This document shows, one piece after another, positions 47,714 through 57,037 of a stretch of DNA of 64,000 nucleotides. Position numbers and translations under genes: made by a program. Every line of letters begins with the position of its first letter. Positions within the stretch are counted from its first letter, which is position 1. The stretch is from Streptococcus cristatus (lineage in GTDB: Bacteria > Bacillota > Bacilli > Lactobacillales > Streptococcaceae). The notes beneath the pieces are model-generated. The model was not told where the DNA came from, searched no databases, and saw nothing but the letters and a program-made list of their open reading frames with translations. The DNA is taken from positions 62,001-126,000 of the forward strand of contig NZ_VSJJ01000006.1 of assembly GCF_008369405.1 (NCBI RefSeq), written 5' to 3'.

Positions 47714-48988
47714 ATGAAAGAGAGTTTGATTATATTGAAAGTGGTATCGCCACAAAAGATTTTCTTTTGGAATATTCTTGGTAGCCTGTCTTCAGCAGCT
47801 GTATCTGTTATTTTATTATTTATAGTGACTCGTACTTTATCTAGTGAGTCAGCCGATCTATATAGTTTTGCTTATGCAATTGCGAATTTACTAGTTATTG
47901 TTGCAGGGTTTCAGGTAAGGGATTTTCAAGCGACAGATATTAAAGAAAAATATTCATTTGATGCCTATTTAACTACGAGGTTTCTAACTAATATTTTAAT
48001 GACACTAATTTTATTAGGTTATTTAATTTTAAATTCTTCTACTCATGCAAATTTTTGGATTATATTTTGGGTATCATTTTTTAGAGTGAGTGAGGCGCTT
48101 TCGGATGTGTTTCAAGGCTTGTTCCAACAGAAGGAGCGATTAGATATAGCCGGTCAATCACTATTTTTTAGAAATATAATTGCAACTGTAATATTTGCTT
48201 TTTCGTTACTGTTTTCTAAAAATCTCCTTTTATCTGTTGTGTTTCAAACACTAGCCTCTTTTACAGTAGTTCTTTTGTTTGATTTTCCAAAATCTAAGTT
48301 GTTTCATCGTATTAATATCTCTACAGTAAAGCTCAAAGATATTTATAGTATTTTAAAGGACTGCTTACCTTTATTTATAAATGCTTTTTTATTAGTTTCA
48401 ATCTATAACCAACCTAAGTATGCATTAAACGATATTTTTAATAGGGGATTGATTGAAGCGGGAGTACAGAGAGACTTTAGTATTTTATTCACTCCAATTT
48501 TTGCAATGAATCTAATGATTGTTTTTTTACGCCCTATGGTTACACAACTAGCAATTTTCAAGGAAGAGAATAAAATTTCTCATTTTATTACGTATAAAAA
48601 TAATTTGTTTAAGATTTTATGGGGAACAAGTGTTTTGATTTGTCTTGGCGGGGCGATTGCTGCTATACCTATTTTAAATATCATTTATGGAACAAGGTTG
48701 GATCAATATCAAATTAGTTTCGTCATTCTTTTGTTAGGTGGTATTGCTAGTACGTTTTCTACAGTATGTGATAATATTTTAACTGTTTTTAGAAAACATC
48801 ATTATTTAGTCATTTCATTCTTAGCGGGGTATCTTGTATCCATTCTTACAGCTGAACCACTAGTATCCCAATACGGAATTTTTGGAGCCTCTTTGTCTTT
48901 CCTTATCTCTATGATTGCTTGGTTGAGTGTCTCGCTAATTATTTATTTTATGACGAATCCATATACTTTTTTGAGAAGGAAAAAATAA
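47714..48988 (+). CDS. Polysaccharide flippase (Wzx/RfbX-like)
   Basis: 424 residues from ATG 47714. No good ribosome binding site exists for it; a TTG at 47735 is an alternative, and a TTG at 47693 lies in the promoter. About twelve membrane helices with the MATE/Wzx start (KIFFWNILGSLSSAAVSVILL, in part). It would move a lipid-linked repeat unit across the membrane, while the rgpCD transporter exports rhamnan, so a second polymer is implied. The gene is clearly AT-richer than its surroundings, pointing to transfer. Confidence 0.8.
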   Translation: MKESLIILKVVSPQKIFFWNILGSLSSAAVSVILLFIVTRTLSSESADLYSFAYAIANLLVIVAGFQVRDFQATDIKEKYSFDAYLTTRFLTNILMTLILLGYLILNSSTHANFWIIFWVSFFRVSEALSDVFQGLFQQKERLDIAGQSLFFRNIIATVIFAFSLLFSKNLLLSVVFQTLASFTVVLLFDFPKSKLFHRINISTVKLKDIYSILKDCLPLFINAFLLVSIYNQPKYALNDIFNRGLIEAGVQRDFSILFTPIFAMNLMIVFLRPMVTQLAIFKEENKISHFITYKNNLFKILWGTSVLICLGGAIAAIPILNIIYGTRLDQYQISFVILLLGGIASTFSTVCDNILTVFRKHHYLVISFLAGYLVSILTAEPLVSQYGIFGASLSFLISMIAWLSVSLIIYFMTNPYTFLRRKK

Positions 48989-48995
48989 GAAACTT

Positions 48996-49943
48996 ATGAA
49001 ATTTTCAATTATTATACCTGCCTATAATGTAGCGGATTATTTAGAAAAATGTGTTAAGAGTGTCTTAATTCAAGAATTTAAAGATTATGAAATTTTAATC
49101 ATAAATGATGGGTCAACTGACGCTACTGCAATAGTCGCTGATAAATTGTCTGTGGAGAATACCAATAAAGTAAGGGTGTTAAATCAAACAAACGGCGGAG
49201 CTTCAAAAGCAAGAAATACAGGTATTGAGTCTGCTCGGGGAGAGTACTTATTGTTTTTAGATGGTGATGACTTTTGGAGTGATCAACACTTTTTGAATCA
49301 ACTTGACGAAATAACTACAGAATGCATTGATGATGTTATCGTTTTTGGTTACAGTTATTTTTATGATGATAGAATTATAGATTTCCCTATATCTATGTTT
49401 GAGGAAAATATTTTAAAAGCTACTTGCTTTGGAATATTTAATGGTCCAAATTGGAATAAGTGTGTATCGAAAAAATTATTTCAAAACGGCTTAAAATTTC
49501 CAGAGGGAATGGTATCTGAGGATAGTTTATATTGTTCTCGGATCTTAAAAATGACAAAGAAATTTTCAATTCTTAATAGTACTCAATACATGTATCAACA
49601 GAACCGCAAAGGAAGTTTGACTAATGTCGTGAAAGAAAAAAATGTTCAAGATACTCTTGAAGGAATCAGGACGGGACTTTCTGACTTGAAAAACTATTCA
49701 GTTGAAATTCAAAAAGCTTTAAATATCTATTTTGCAATCTCATATATCTCTATATTACCTTATGTAAATCAATACATTGATAATTTGAAAATTAAGGAGT
49801 TGCTTTACCAGTATAAATATTTGCTAAAGTATGCAAATTATATAGAGAACCGAGCATTTAAGTTAACAGGCCTAGTAGCCAAGTTATTTGGGATAAAGTT
49901 TTCGATAAAACTATTTCCTGTTTTATTGAAGTTTTATAAATAG
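48996..49943 (+). CDS. GT2 glycosyltransferase
   Basis: 315 residues. GT-A fold start SIIIPAYNVADYLEKCVKSV, NDGSTDAT, the acidic metal-binding DGDD, and an acceptor-side EDS motif (VSEDSLY). It transfers an unknown sugar from a nucleotide donor in the cytoplasm. It is AT-rich like the flippase before it and 7 bases behind it, so part of one block. No signature fixes the sugar or linkage. Confidence 0.85.
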   Translation: MKFSIIIPAYNVADYLEKCVKSVLIQEFKDYEILIINDGSTDATAIVADKLSVENTNKVRVLNQTNGGASKARNTGIESARGEYLLFLDGDDFWSDQHFLNQLDEITTECIDDVIVFGYSYFYDDRIIDFPISMFEENILKATCFGIFNGPNWNKCVSKKLFQNGLKFPEGMVSEDSLYCSRILKMTKKFSILNSTQYMYQQNRKGSLTNVVKEKNVQDTLEGIRTGLSDLKNYSVEIQKALNIYFAISYISILPYVNQYIDNLKIKELLYQYKYLLKYANYIENRAFKLTGLVAKLFGIKFSIKLFPVLLKFYK

Positions 49944-49969
49944 ATTAGTCCAGTTACGAAAGGGGAAAT

Positions 49970-50941
49970 ATGTCTAAACCAGCTATTTCAGTTATTGTTC
50001 CAGTTTATAATGCACAAGATGGAATTAAACGCTGTGTAGATTCTCTTTTGAATCAATCATTTAAGAATTTTGAAATTATTTTTCTAAACGATGGTTCGAA
50101 AGATAACTCTTTAAATATTTTAAAAGACTATGAAGTGAAGTATAGTTTTATAAGAGTAATTGATAAACAAAACGAAGGAGTGGCATTAACTAGAAATAAA
50201 GGAATTCTTCTAGCTGAGGGAGAATATATTATGTTCATGGATAATGATGATTTTGTTGATAGCGATTATATTGAAACTTTTTATCAGGCTATCCATGGGA
50301 AAAGGCTAGACTTAGTTATTGGTGGCTACAAGCGCGTTAATCAGGATAACCAAATCATCTTTAGTCAAGACATACAACAATCAGAGTGGTCCAAATATAT
50401 TATAATGGCTCCTTGGGCCAAAATTTACCGGACTGAGTTCTTGAGAAAAAACAATCTAGAATTTTTTGACTATGGTATAGGAGAAGATATTATTTTTAAT
50501 CTAACTGCCTATAAGACAACGGATAAAATAGGATTGTTGGACTATAAAGGATATAATTGGTATTACAATAGTCAGAGTATTTCTAATACTTCTCAGAGAG
50601 GTTTTTCTCCTGAAATTGATATTTTAGTTCTTTTTGCAAAAATATTAGAGTTGGGTCAGCCATCTGAGTTAGTAGTATATTACTTGAAAAGGTATTACGT
50701 TTGGTACTTACTTTTTTCAGGGAGAGCCTCATCAGATCAGGAGTTTATTCATCAGTATATTAGGATTAAAAAATGGTTAAAAGAGAATAAACTCATCAGT
50801 ACGATTTCTCCCTTGTCTAAGAAGGTTCAGGGTGAAAGGTTTCAGACTAAAATTTCACTTATTGTTTTTTTGAGCTTAGAGAAGTTAAGGTTAGTTCCAT
50901 TATTTGCTAAAATTTATTGTAAAGGGAAGAAAGATAATTGA
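49970..50941 (+). CDS. GT2 glycosyltransferase
   Basis: 323 residues. SVIVPVYNAQDGIKRCVDSL, NDGSKDNS, MDNDDFVDSDY and GIGEDIIFNLTAY mark a GT-A domain with an intact metal site. It is similar in layout to the preceding gene, perhaps an old duplication. AAAGGGGAAA ribosome binding site. AT-rich. It overlaps the next start as TTGA. Confidence 0.85.
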   Translation: MSKPAISVIVPVYNAQDGIKRCVDSLLNQSFKNFEIIFLNDGSKDNSLNILKDYEVKYSFIRVIDKQNEGVALTRNKGILLAEGEYIMFMDNDDFVDSDYIETFYQAIHGKRLDLVIGGYKRVNQDNQIIFSQDIQQSEWSKYIIMAPWAKIYRTEFLRKNNLEFFDYGIGEDIIFNLTAYKTTDKIGLLDYKGYNWYYNSQSISNTSQRGFSPEIDILVLFAKILELGQPSELVVYYLKRYYVWYLLFSGRASSDQEFIHQYIRIKKWLKENKLISTISPLSKKVQGERFQTKISLIVFLSLEKLRLVPLFAKIYCKGKKDN

Positions 50942-51654
50942 AAGTTTTAATGATAATTCCTGCTTATAATGAGGAGGAAAGTATTTTAAATACGGTTTTG
51001 AGCATTATAGAATATCGGAAGAAAGTTGATTTTGACTTAGACTATGTGGTCATCAATGATGGGTCAGTTGACAGAACTAAGGAGATTTTGGACAGTCATA
51101 ATCTGAATGCTATTCATTTAGTGATGAATTTAGGGATTGGCGGAGCTGTTCAGACCGGTTATAAGTATGCACTTGAGAAGAATTATGATGTGGCCGTACA
51201 GTTTGACGGAGATGGCCAGCATGATATTGAGTCGCTGGATGCTTTGCTGGAGCCTATTCGTCGTCAGCAGGCAGATTTGGTTGTTGGTTCTCGTTTTATT
51301 GGTGACAAGGCTTCAGAATTTCAGACCACTTTTATGCGTCGTTTTGGCATTACTATTATCTCGGCTTTTATTAAATTAACAACAGGCAAAAGGATTCTGG
51401 ATGCCACATCAGGCTATCGTTTGGCCAATCGAGACATTATTCGACAATTCGCTGCGCGCTATCCTATCAAATATCCTGAGCCAGAATCAATCGTCCATCT
51501 CTTGAAGCGAAAATATACAGTGGTGGAAGCACCGGCCAATATGTTTGAACGCGCAGGAGGAGTATCTTCGATTACTCCGATTAAGTCCATTCGCTACATG
51601 ATTGAGGTTTGCTCTTCGATCTTGATTGCTGCTTTTATGAAAGAGAGTGAATAA
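50938..51654 (+). CDS. GT2 polyprenol-phosphate-type glycosyltransferase (DPM1-like)
   Basis: 238 residues from TTG 50938, overlapping the stop before it. Motifs IIPAYNEEESIL, NDGSVDRT, QFDGDGQHD and ATSGYRLANR are of the dolichyl/undecaprenyl-phosphate sugar synthase group without the C-terminal membrane helices. The next gene encodes a DUF2304 protein, a common partner of this group. The base composition returns to the genome's normal level here. Confidence 0.85.
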   Translation: MKVLMIIPAYNEEESILNTVLSIIEYRKKVDFDLDYVVINDGSVDRTKEILDSHNLNAIHLVMNLGIGGAVQTGYKYALEKNYDVAVQFDGDGQHDIESLDALLEPIRRQQADLVVGSRFIGDKASEFQTTFMRRFGITIISAFIKLTTGKRILDATSGYRLANRDIIRQFAARYPIKYPEPESIVHLLKRKYTVVEAPANMFERAGGVSSITPIKSIRYMIEVCSSILIAAFMKESE

Positions 51655-52013
51655 TGTCCATTTTGTCTATTGTTATGCTAGTGGCTTCAGTTCTATTCCT
51701 GTATTTTGTCTTTCGGAATATCAATCAAAACAATATTTTGTTTGAGCAAGCCTTTATGTGGATTATTATTGGCTTTGTACTGATTGTTATCTCTATTTTT
51801 GATTGGATTCCAGTTTCGATTGCCAAATTGTTAGGTTTTGAACTGACCTCAAACTTTGTCATGTCCTTGGCTATCTTTTTCCTGCTGATTATCGTGTTTT
51901 TGCATACTATTGCCATTTCCAAGCAAAAGGAGCAAATCAAGCAGTTGGTGCAAGAACTGTCCATCATGAAACAAAGAATGTCTAAGTTAGAGAGTGAAAA
52001 AGATGAAAAATAA
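51654..52013 (+). CDS. DUF2304 membrane protein
   Basis: 119 residues. Three membrane helices (about 3-20, 33-52, 66-88) and a coiled C-terminus (KQKEQIKQLVQELSIMKQRM; positions about 89-108). It overlaps the stop of the GT2 gene by one base (TAATG). DUF2304 proteins occur next to GT2 enzymes in rhamnose polysaccharide clusters and probably anchor or assist them. Confidence 0.8.
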   Translation: MSILSIVMLVASVLFLYFVFRNINQNNILFEQAFMWIIIGFVLIVISIFDWIPVSIAKLLGFELTSNFVMSLAIFFLLIIVFLHTIAISKQKEQIKQLVQELSIMKQRMSKLESEKDEK

Positions 52014-52782
52014 CCATACCTGGGTGATTTGCGCCTATGGCGAAAGTGAATTCTTAGAAGATTGTATCTTGTCTCTGCAAGCTCAAACTTTGTCATCAAA
52101 GATTATCTGCTATAGCTCAACACCGCTGGATTCAATCAAACAGCTGTGCCAGAAGTATGGTATTCCTTTTTATACGAAAGAAGGCGGTGGTATTGGCAGG
52201 GACTGGAACAATGCCCTTTACTTTGTTGAGACTCCTTATGCTACTATTGCCCACCAGGACGATTACTATGAGCCTGCTTACTTAGAGGCTGTAATGCAGA
52301 AGATAGAGCAGTCTAAGGACGTTCTCATTGCCTATACGGACTATTTTGAAGAGAAAAATGGGGTCAAAATTCCAGCTAACACCAATCTGAAAATCAAGAC
52401 TTTCATGCTCAAAACACTGAACCTGATGCCATCTAGCCATTTTTGGAGAAATCGGGTGCTGGCTTTCGGCAATCCCATTTCCTGTCCGGCGGTGACTTAC
52501 AATTTAGAGGCATTAAGGGATTTCCGATTTGATGAGGAAATGCGCGTGAGTCTGGATTGGTACGCTTGGTACAAGATTAGCGCCTATAAGGGTCGCTTTG
52601 CTTATATTTCTGAGAAGCTTATGTGCCACCGGATTCATGGAGAGTCTGAAACAACCAAAACTATTTCAGATAATACGAGGACCAAAGAAGACTTGTTCAT
52701 GTATCAGCTTTTCTGGCCTAAGTGGGTTGCTCATCTGATAAATAAAGCATACATGAAGAGTCAAGATGCTAACTCGAACTAA
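52003..52782 (+). CDS. GT2-family glycosyltransferase
   Basis: 259 residues from ATG 52003 (GTG 51994 possible), with GAGAG in front, overlapping the DUF2304 gene by 11 bases. The N-terminus (TWVICAYGESEFLEDCILSL) and the DDYYEPAYLEAV acidic site are of the GT-A type, but the usual NDGS is replaced by YSSTPLDS. It may thus use an unusual donor. MSLDW-type acceptor segment (RVSLDWYAWYKI). Confidence 0.75.
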   Translation: MKNNHTWVICAYGESEFLEDCILSLQAQTLSSKIICYSSTPLDSIKQLCQKYGIPFYTKEGGGIGRDWNNALYFVETPYATIAHQDDYYEPAYLEAVMQKIEQSKDVLIAYTDYFEEKNGVKIPANTNLKIKTFMLKTLNLMPSSHFWRNRVLAFGNPISCPAVTYNLEALRDFRFDEEMRVSLDWYAWYKISAYKGRFAYISEKLMCHRIHGESETTKTISDNTRTKEDLFMYQLFWPKWVAHLINKAYMKSQDANSN

Positions 52783-52806
52783 TATAGTTATTTACAAGGA
52801 AAGTAT

Positions 52807-55740
52807 ATGAAAGATTTAATATCTGTTGTTGTAACATGTTACAACCATCAAGACTACATTGAACAGTGTTTGCGCAGTATTTTTGGGCAGACCTATCAAA
52901 ATATCGAGTTACTGGTATTGGATGATGGTTCCACAGACAAGTCCGCCCAGATTATCCAAGAAACTTTGCAAGATTCCCCTTTCCCGACGAGGTTTGAAAG
53001 TCATGAAAATATGGGGGTCGTCAAGACAAGAAATAAGGCTTTGCAGCAAATTCAAGGAACTTATTTTATTTTTGTGGATAGTGACGATTTTCTGGATTCA
53101 GACTATATTGAGAGCTTCTACACAACCATGATGCAAGAGGAAGCAGATATTGTCTATGGGGATTTGTATGATCCTGATAAAAAGGAAGTTTACCTTGAAT
53201 CCCGACCATTTGACAAGCAGGCTTTCTTAACGGAGAATTATATTTCCAACTGTTCCCTCATTCGTCGTTCAGTTGCTGATGGTATTTATTATGACGAAGC
53301 GCTGAATCGTGAAAAATTGGAAGACTATGATTTTCTTTTAAACTTAATTATCAATCAAGGTGCGAAACCTGTTTATGATGCAAATACAAAGCTGAATTAT
53401 CGGGTCTTTGACAAGGACTCTATCTCTAAACGAGATTCTACTCGTTACCATTACGAGATCTATCTGAAAATCTTGCGTAAGTATGTTAAACAGTTGCCAG
53501 ATGAGATTTATCAAGCTCTGTCTGAAAACATCTTTACTCTGGAAGGTCGACTGGAAAATTTAATTCAGCATATGAATCAGGTATCCGACTATGTCCAAGA
53601 TTTGAGAGAGAATTGGGAGTACGATAGTAAACTGATTTATCAATATCAGGATGACATTGATGAATTACGTAACTCACTCTCATATCGTGTTGGGAATGCT
53701 ATCGTCACTCCAATTAAGCGAGTAGGGCAGATTGTCCAAAATCCGCGGAATATCCGAACTGCCCTATCTCAAATGAAGCGGCAGTACATTACCATAAAAA
53801 GAAACATCAAACCGCCAAAAAACTATTATTATCGAGTTTTACGGAATTCTCAGCGAAAACATCTTCAACAAGTGACTGGCAAAAAGTGCCTAATCTACGT
53901 CATTTTTGAGGCAGAAGAGAATCTTCAGCGCTACAAGATTCTATTTTTAGAGAAATTAGCAGCTTTGGTAGATGAAACGTTGATTGTGGTAAATGGAGGA
54001 TTGAAACCGGAGGATTTATCTGTCTTAGAACAATATGGACAAGTTCTGGTAAGAGATAATACAGGTTATGATGCTGCGGCATTTAGGGAAGGTATTTTAA
54101 CCATTGGTAAGGAAAAGCTGCAAACTTCTTCTCAGCTTCTGCTAGTCAATGATACGAATATTGGTCCAATGAGAGATTTGAATGAAGTCTTCCAAACAAT
54201 GGCGGATAGAAATCTTGATTTCTGGGGGATTTCCTTTGGTGAAGTACAGGAAGATGCAACAAATTTCAATCAATATGGCTATATTCCAGAGCATCTGCAA
54301 TCTTATTTTCTAGTTATTGAGCCTTTATTACTTCGGTCAGAGGAATTTTTCGACTATTGGAACAATCTAACCGATACGGATTCGCGTGACAAGGCTATTG
54401 GGAAACACGAAACAACTTTTACTAAGTATTTCGCAGATTTGGGTTATCGATATGATGCTTTGGTGTCTGAAAACAAAGACAGTGCTATGTATATTCATCC
54501 TTTGAGAATGCTTAGGGCTGGTAGTCCTTTGGTTAAATACACCTCATTACAAAATTATAATGCGCAACAATTCCGTTGGCAGGGGCTAGAAAGACGAACA
54601 GAAGTACCTGATTTGCTCAATTATGTGCGAAAAGAAACAGATTATCCAGTTGAAATTTTGGATAATATTGTACAAAAATTCAAATCAATTTCGAGAGAGC
54701 AGTTTATTCTGATTATTGATGGAGTTGAAAATATTATTCCTCAATGTACGCGCTACCGAGTGCTTAACAAAGCAGAACAGTTGAGAAAAAACGGTTTCAC
54801 GGTCAAAGTAGTAAATTTATCTGAGTTTGAGATTTCTCAGGCTCAGCATGCTAGTCATATTATTATCTATCGAGCTCCGTGGTCTTATCAACTTCAATTC
54901 TTGTGCGATACAGCTAGAAGAGATAAAAAACCAGTTTATTTTGACATTGATGATTTGGTTTTTGATACAGTTTATACAGATCAGTTGAGCTATACTCAAG
55001 GCTTATCAGAAAAGGACAAGGGCAACTATGATGCTGGTGTCAAAAATTATGGCAAGATGTTAGCTGCTTGTGATGGCGCGATTACTTCGACTTTCCAACT
55101 AAAGGAAGAGTTGCTCAAATATAAAGATAAGGTATTACTGAACAGAAATCGAGCTTCCAGTGACTTGATTGAAATCAGTTCTCACTTTATCAAAGATTAT
55201 GGTCAGCAGGATTCAAAAGTCAAGATTGGCTATTTTTCAGGCTCTATCAGCCACAATGAAAATTTTGAATTGATAAAGCCAGCCATCCAATCCTTGCTTG
55301 AAACTTACAAAAATGTGGAACTCCATATCGTCGGCCATTTAGATATTCCAGAGGATATGAAGCCTTACCAACAGCAGATTGTTGTCCATGACTATGTTGA
55401 CTGGAAGGATTTACCTCAGCTGATCAGTCGAGTGGATATTAATCTAGCCCCACTAGTTGACTCGGTCTTTAATCGGGCTAAGTCTGAAATCAAATGGATG
55501 GAGGCTGCTTTAGTAAAAGTTCCAACAGTTGCTAGTCACATTGGAGCCTTCTCTGATATGGTAAAAGATGGGGAGACTGGACTTTTAGCTAAAGATGGAG
55601 AGTGGAAAGAAAAATTAGAGAGTTTGATTCTTTCATCTGACCTACGTCGGGAATTAGCAGAAAATGCCTATGATTTTGTTCTTGAAAACTGCAGTTTAGA
55701 TAGTAAAGATGAAATGGTGAATGATTTTGAAAAGAAGTAA
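52807..55740 (+). CDS. Three-domain glycosyltransferase: GT2 + RgpF-like + GT4-like
   Basis: 977 residues. Part 1 (about 1-250) is a GT2 domain with VVTCYNHQDYIEQCLRSI, DDGSTDKS and VDSDDFLDSDY. Part 2 (about 355-610) is a rhamnan-synthesis F domain (CLIYVIFEAEENLQRYKILF, RDNTGYDAAAFREG, LLVNDTNIGPM). Part 3 (about 635-970) is a GT4-like domain (YFDIDDLVFDT, IGYFSGSISHNENF, NLAPLVDSVFNRAKSEIKW). Such fusions build several links of a rhamnose-rich polymer. The RgpF part is related to the separate rgpF at 62575. No frameshift joins the parts. Confidence 0.85.
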   Translation: MKDLISVVVTCYNHQDYIEQCLRSIFGQTYQNIELLVLDDGSTDKSAQIIQETLQDSPFPTRFESHENMGVVKTRNKALQQIQGTYFIFVDSDDFLDSDYIESFYTTMMQEEADIVYGDLYDPDKKEVYLESRPFDKQAFLTENYISNCSLIRRSVADGIYYDEALNREKLEDYDFLLNLIINQGAKPVYDANTKLNYRVFDKDSISKRDSTRYHYEIYLKILRKYVKQLPDEIYQALSENIFTLEGRLENLIQHMNQVSDYVQDLRENWEYDSKLIYQYQDDIDELRNSLSYRVGNAIVTPIKRVGQIVQNPRNIRTALSQMKRQYITIKRNIKPPKNYYYRVLRNSQRKHLQQVTGKKCLIYVIFEAEENLQRYKILFLEKLAALVDETLIVVNGGLKPEDLSVLEQYGQVLVRDNTGYDAAAFREGILTIGKEKLQTSSQLLLVNDTNIGPMRDLNEVFQTMADRNLDFWGISFGEVQEDATNFNQYGYIPEHLQSYFLVIEPLLLRSEEFFDYWNNLTDTDSRDKAIGKHETTFTKYFADLGYRYDALVSENKDSAMYIHPLRMLRAGSPLVKYTSLQNYNAQQFRWQGLERRTEVPDLLNYVRKETDYPVEILDNIVQKFKSISREQFILIIDGVENIIPQCTRYRVLNKAEQLRKNGFTVKVVNLSEFEISQAQHASHIIIYRAPWSYQLQFLCDTARRDKKPVYFDIDDLVFDTVYTDQLSYTQGLSEKDKGNYDAGVKNYGKMLAACDGAITSTFQLKEELLKYKDKVLLNRNRASSDLIEISSHFIKDYGQQDSKVKIGYFSGSISHNENFELIKPAIQSLLETYKNVELHIVGHLDIPEDMKPYQQQIVVHDYVDWKDLPQLISRVDINLAPLVDSVFNRAKSEIKWMEAALVKVPTVASHIGAFSDMVKDGETGLLAKDGEWKEKLESLILSSDLRRELAENAYDFVLENCSLDSKDEMVNDFEKK

Positions 55741-57028
55741 GACGATAAAAATAGAAAATATCTTTTTGGTCTTGGCGACGGTCTTTGTCATGACATTTAT
55801 GGTGGTTCAACCGATCAACCGTGTTCCAGATGAAACGAATCACGCCCGCATGACTTGGGAGATTTTCCATAAGCCAACAGAGAAAACCTACAAGTGGATG
55901 GAAAATATCTCTGCGGAACCGAATGTTTCCCCAGCAGAGTATAAGAAGCTTTTTACGGAAAAATTGGATTTATCTCAGGAAGAATTTACTTTGGGGATTA
56001 ATCTCAAGACGATTTCCTTTTTTCCGCAGCTCATTGGCATGACCTTGGGAACGTTTATCTATCCATCAGTGGGAGTTATTCTCATGATGGGGCGATTTTT
56101 TAACGGCCTAGCCTATATTTTGGGTGTTTACTTCCTGATTAAGTATTTTAAGTATGGCAAGAAAGCTCTCTGTTTCATTTCGCTTCTGCCAATTATGGTT
56201 CAGCAGGCAGCTTCTCTCTCCTATGATGTAATGAACTATTTGGAGATCATGCTGGTCATTGGTTTTTTCACTAATATTGCTTCCAGCAAGAAATTTAACA
56301 ATAAGAATTTTATCCAGCTTTTGGTCATATCCGTCGGACTCTTTGCAACCAAACTGAACAATGTCTTATTGCTAGGCTTACTACCTTTCATTGATTTTGA
56401 AATTGAAGGATTCTTAGCTGTTTTGAACAAGCCTTTTCTTGCGACCAAGGCATTTATTGGTCGTCATCGCTATGTTTTTTACAGTTTGGCTTTTGTTGCT
56501 GTTTTCTTAGCCTTGCATTTGCTTTTTCGTCATCAAGGAGGGCTCTTCAACTACAGTAGGGTTCTGCTTAACACCTTGTTTAAACAGCGCATGAACGGTG
56601 ACCTTAATACCATATTGACCATTGGTCTCTTTGGATTTTTGGGTAATTTCACCATTCAGTTGCCCCTGTGGCTAATCTTTCTTGATGTAGCAGTACTGAC
56701 GATCATCTTCTTACAGTCTAAGAAGGATTTTATGACGAAATCTTATGCAACTGTCTCTGCTTATCTTTTCCTTTTGCAGGTTATTGCTGTTGTCACCATC
56801 ATGTATCTAGAGTGGACTCCGATTGTTTTAGGAAAAGGTGCTCAGATATCCGTTGGAACTCAGGGCCGCTATTTCACGCCTTTCCTAATTCTCTTCTTAC
56901 CCCTTCTTGCGAATATGGGCAAGCTAGAGATTCAGGAGCGAACGGTTAAAAACTTGCTTATAGGCACTTTGTCAGCTAACTTTTTAATTTCAATCTATTT
57001 AATGATTCCATTCTATTGGAATTGGTAA
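55721..57028 (+). CDS. DUF2142 polytopic membrane protein
   Basis: 435 residues. About ten to eleven membrane helices with the family's first-loop motif QPINRVPDETNHARMTWE (about 27-44), an acidic GT-C-like loop. It overlaps the previous gene by 20 bases. Members lie in cell-wall polysaccharide clusters and are thought to transfer lipid-linked sugars outside the membrane; direct proof for this one is lacking. Confidence 0.8.
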   Translation: MILKRSKTIKIENIFLVLATVFVMTFMVVQPINRVPDETNHARMTWEIFHKPTEKTYKWMENISAEPNVSPAEYKKLFTEKLDLSQEEFTLGINLKTISFFPQLIGMTLGTFIYPSVGVILMMGRFFNGLAYILGVYFLIKYFKYGKKALCFISLLPIMVQQAASLSYDVMNYLEIMLVIGFFTNIASSKKFNNKNFIQLLVISVGLFATKLNNVLLLGLLPFIDFEIEGFLAVLNKPFLATKAFIGRHRYVFYSLAFVAVFLALHLLFRHQGGLFNYSRVLLNTLFKQRMNGDLNTILTIGLFGFLGNFTIQLPLWLIFLDVAVLTIIFLQSKKDFMTKSYATVSAYLFLLQVIAVVTIMYLEWTPIVLGKGAQISVGTQGRYFTPFLILFLPLLANMGKLEIQERTVKNLLIGTLSANFLISIYLMIPFYWNW

Positions 57029-57037
57029 GGATAAGCT

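Noticed and set aside
56281..56290. TTCCAGCAAG, a 10-base match to the end of the second guide
   Set aside because: Followed by AAA instead of NGG; chance in 64 kb is likely.
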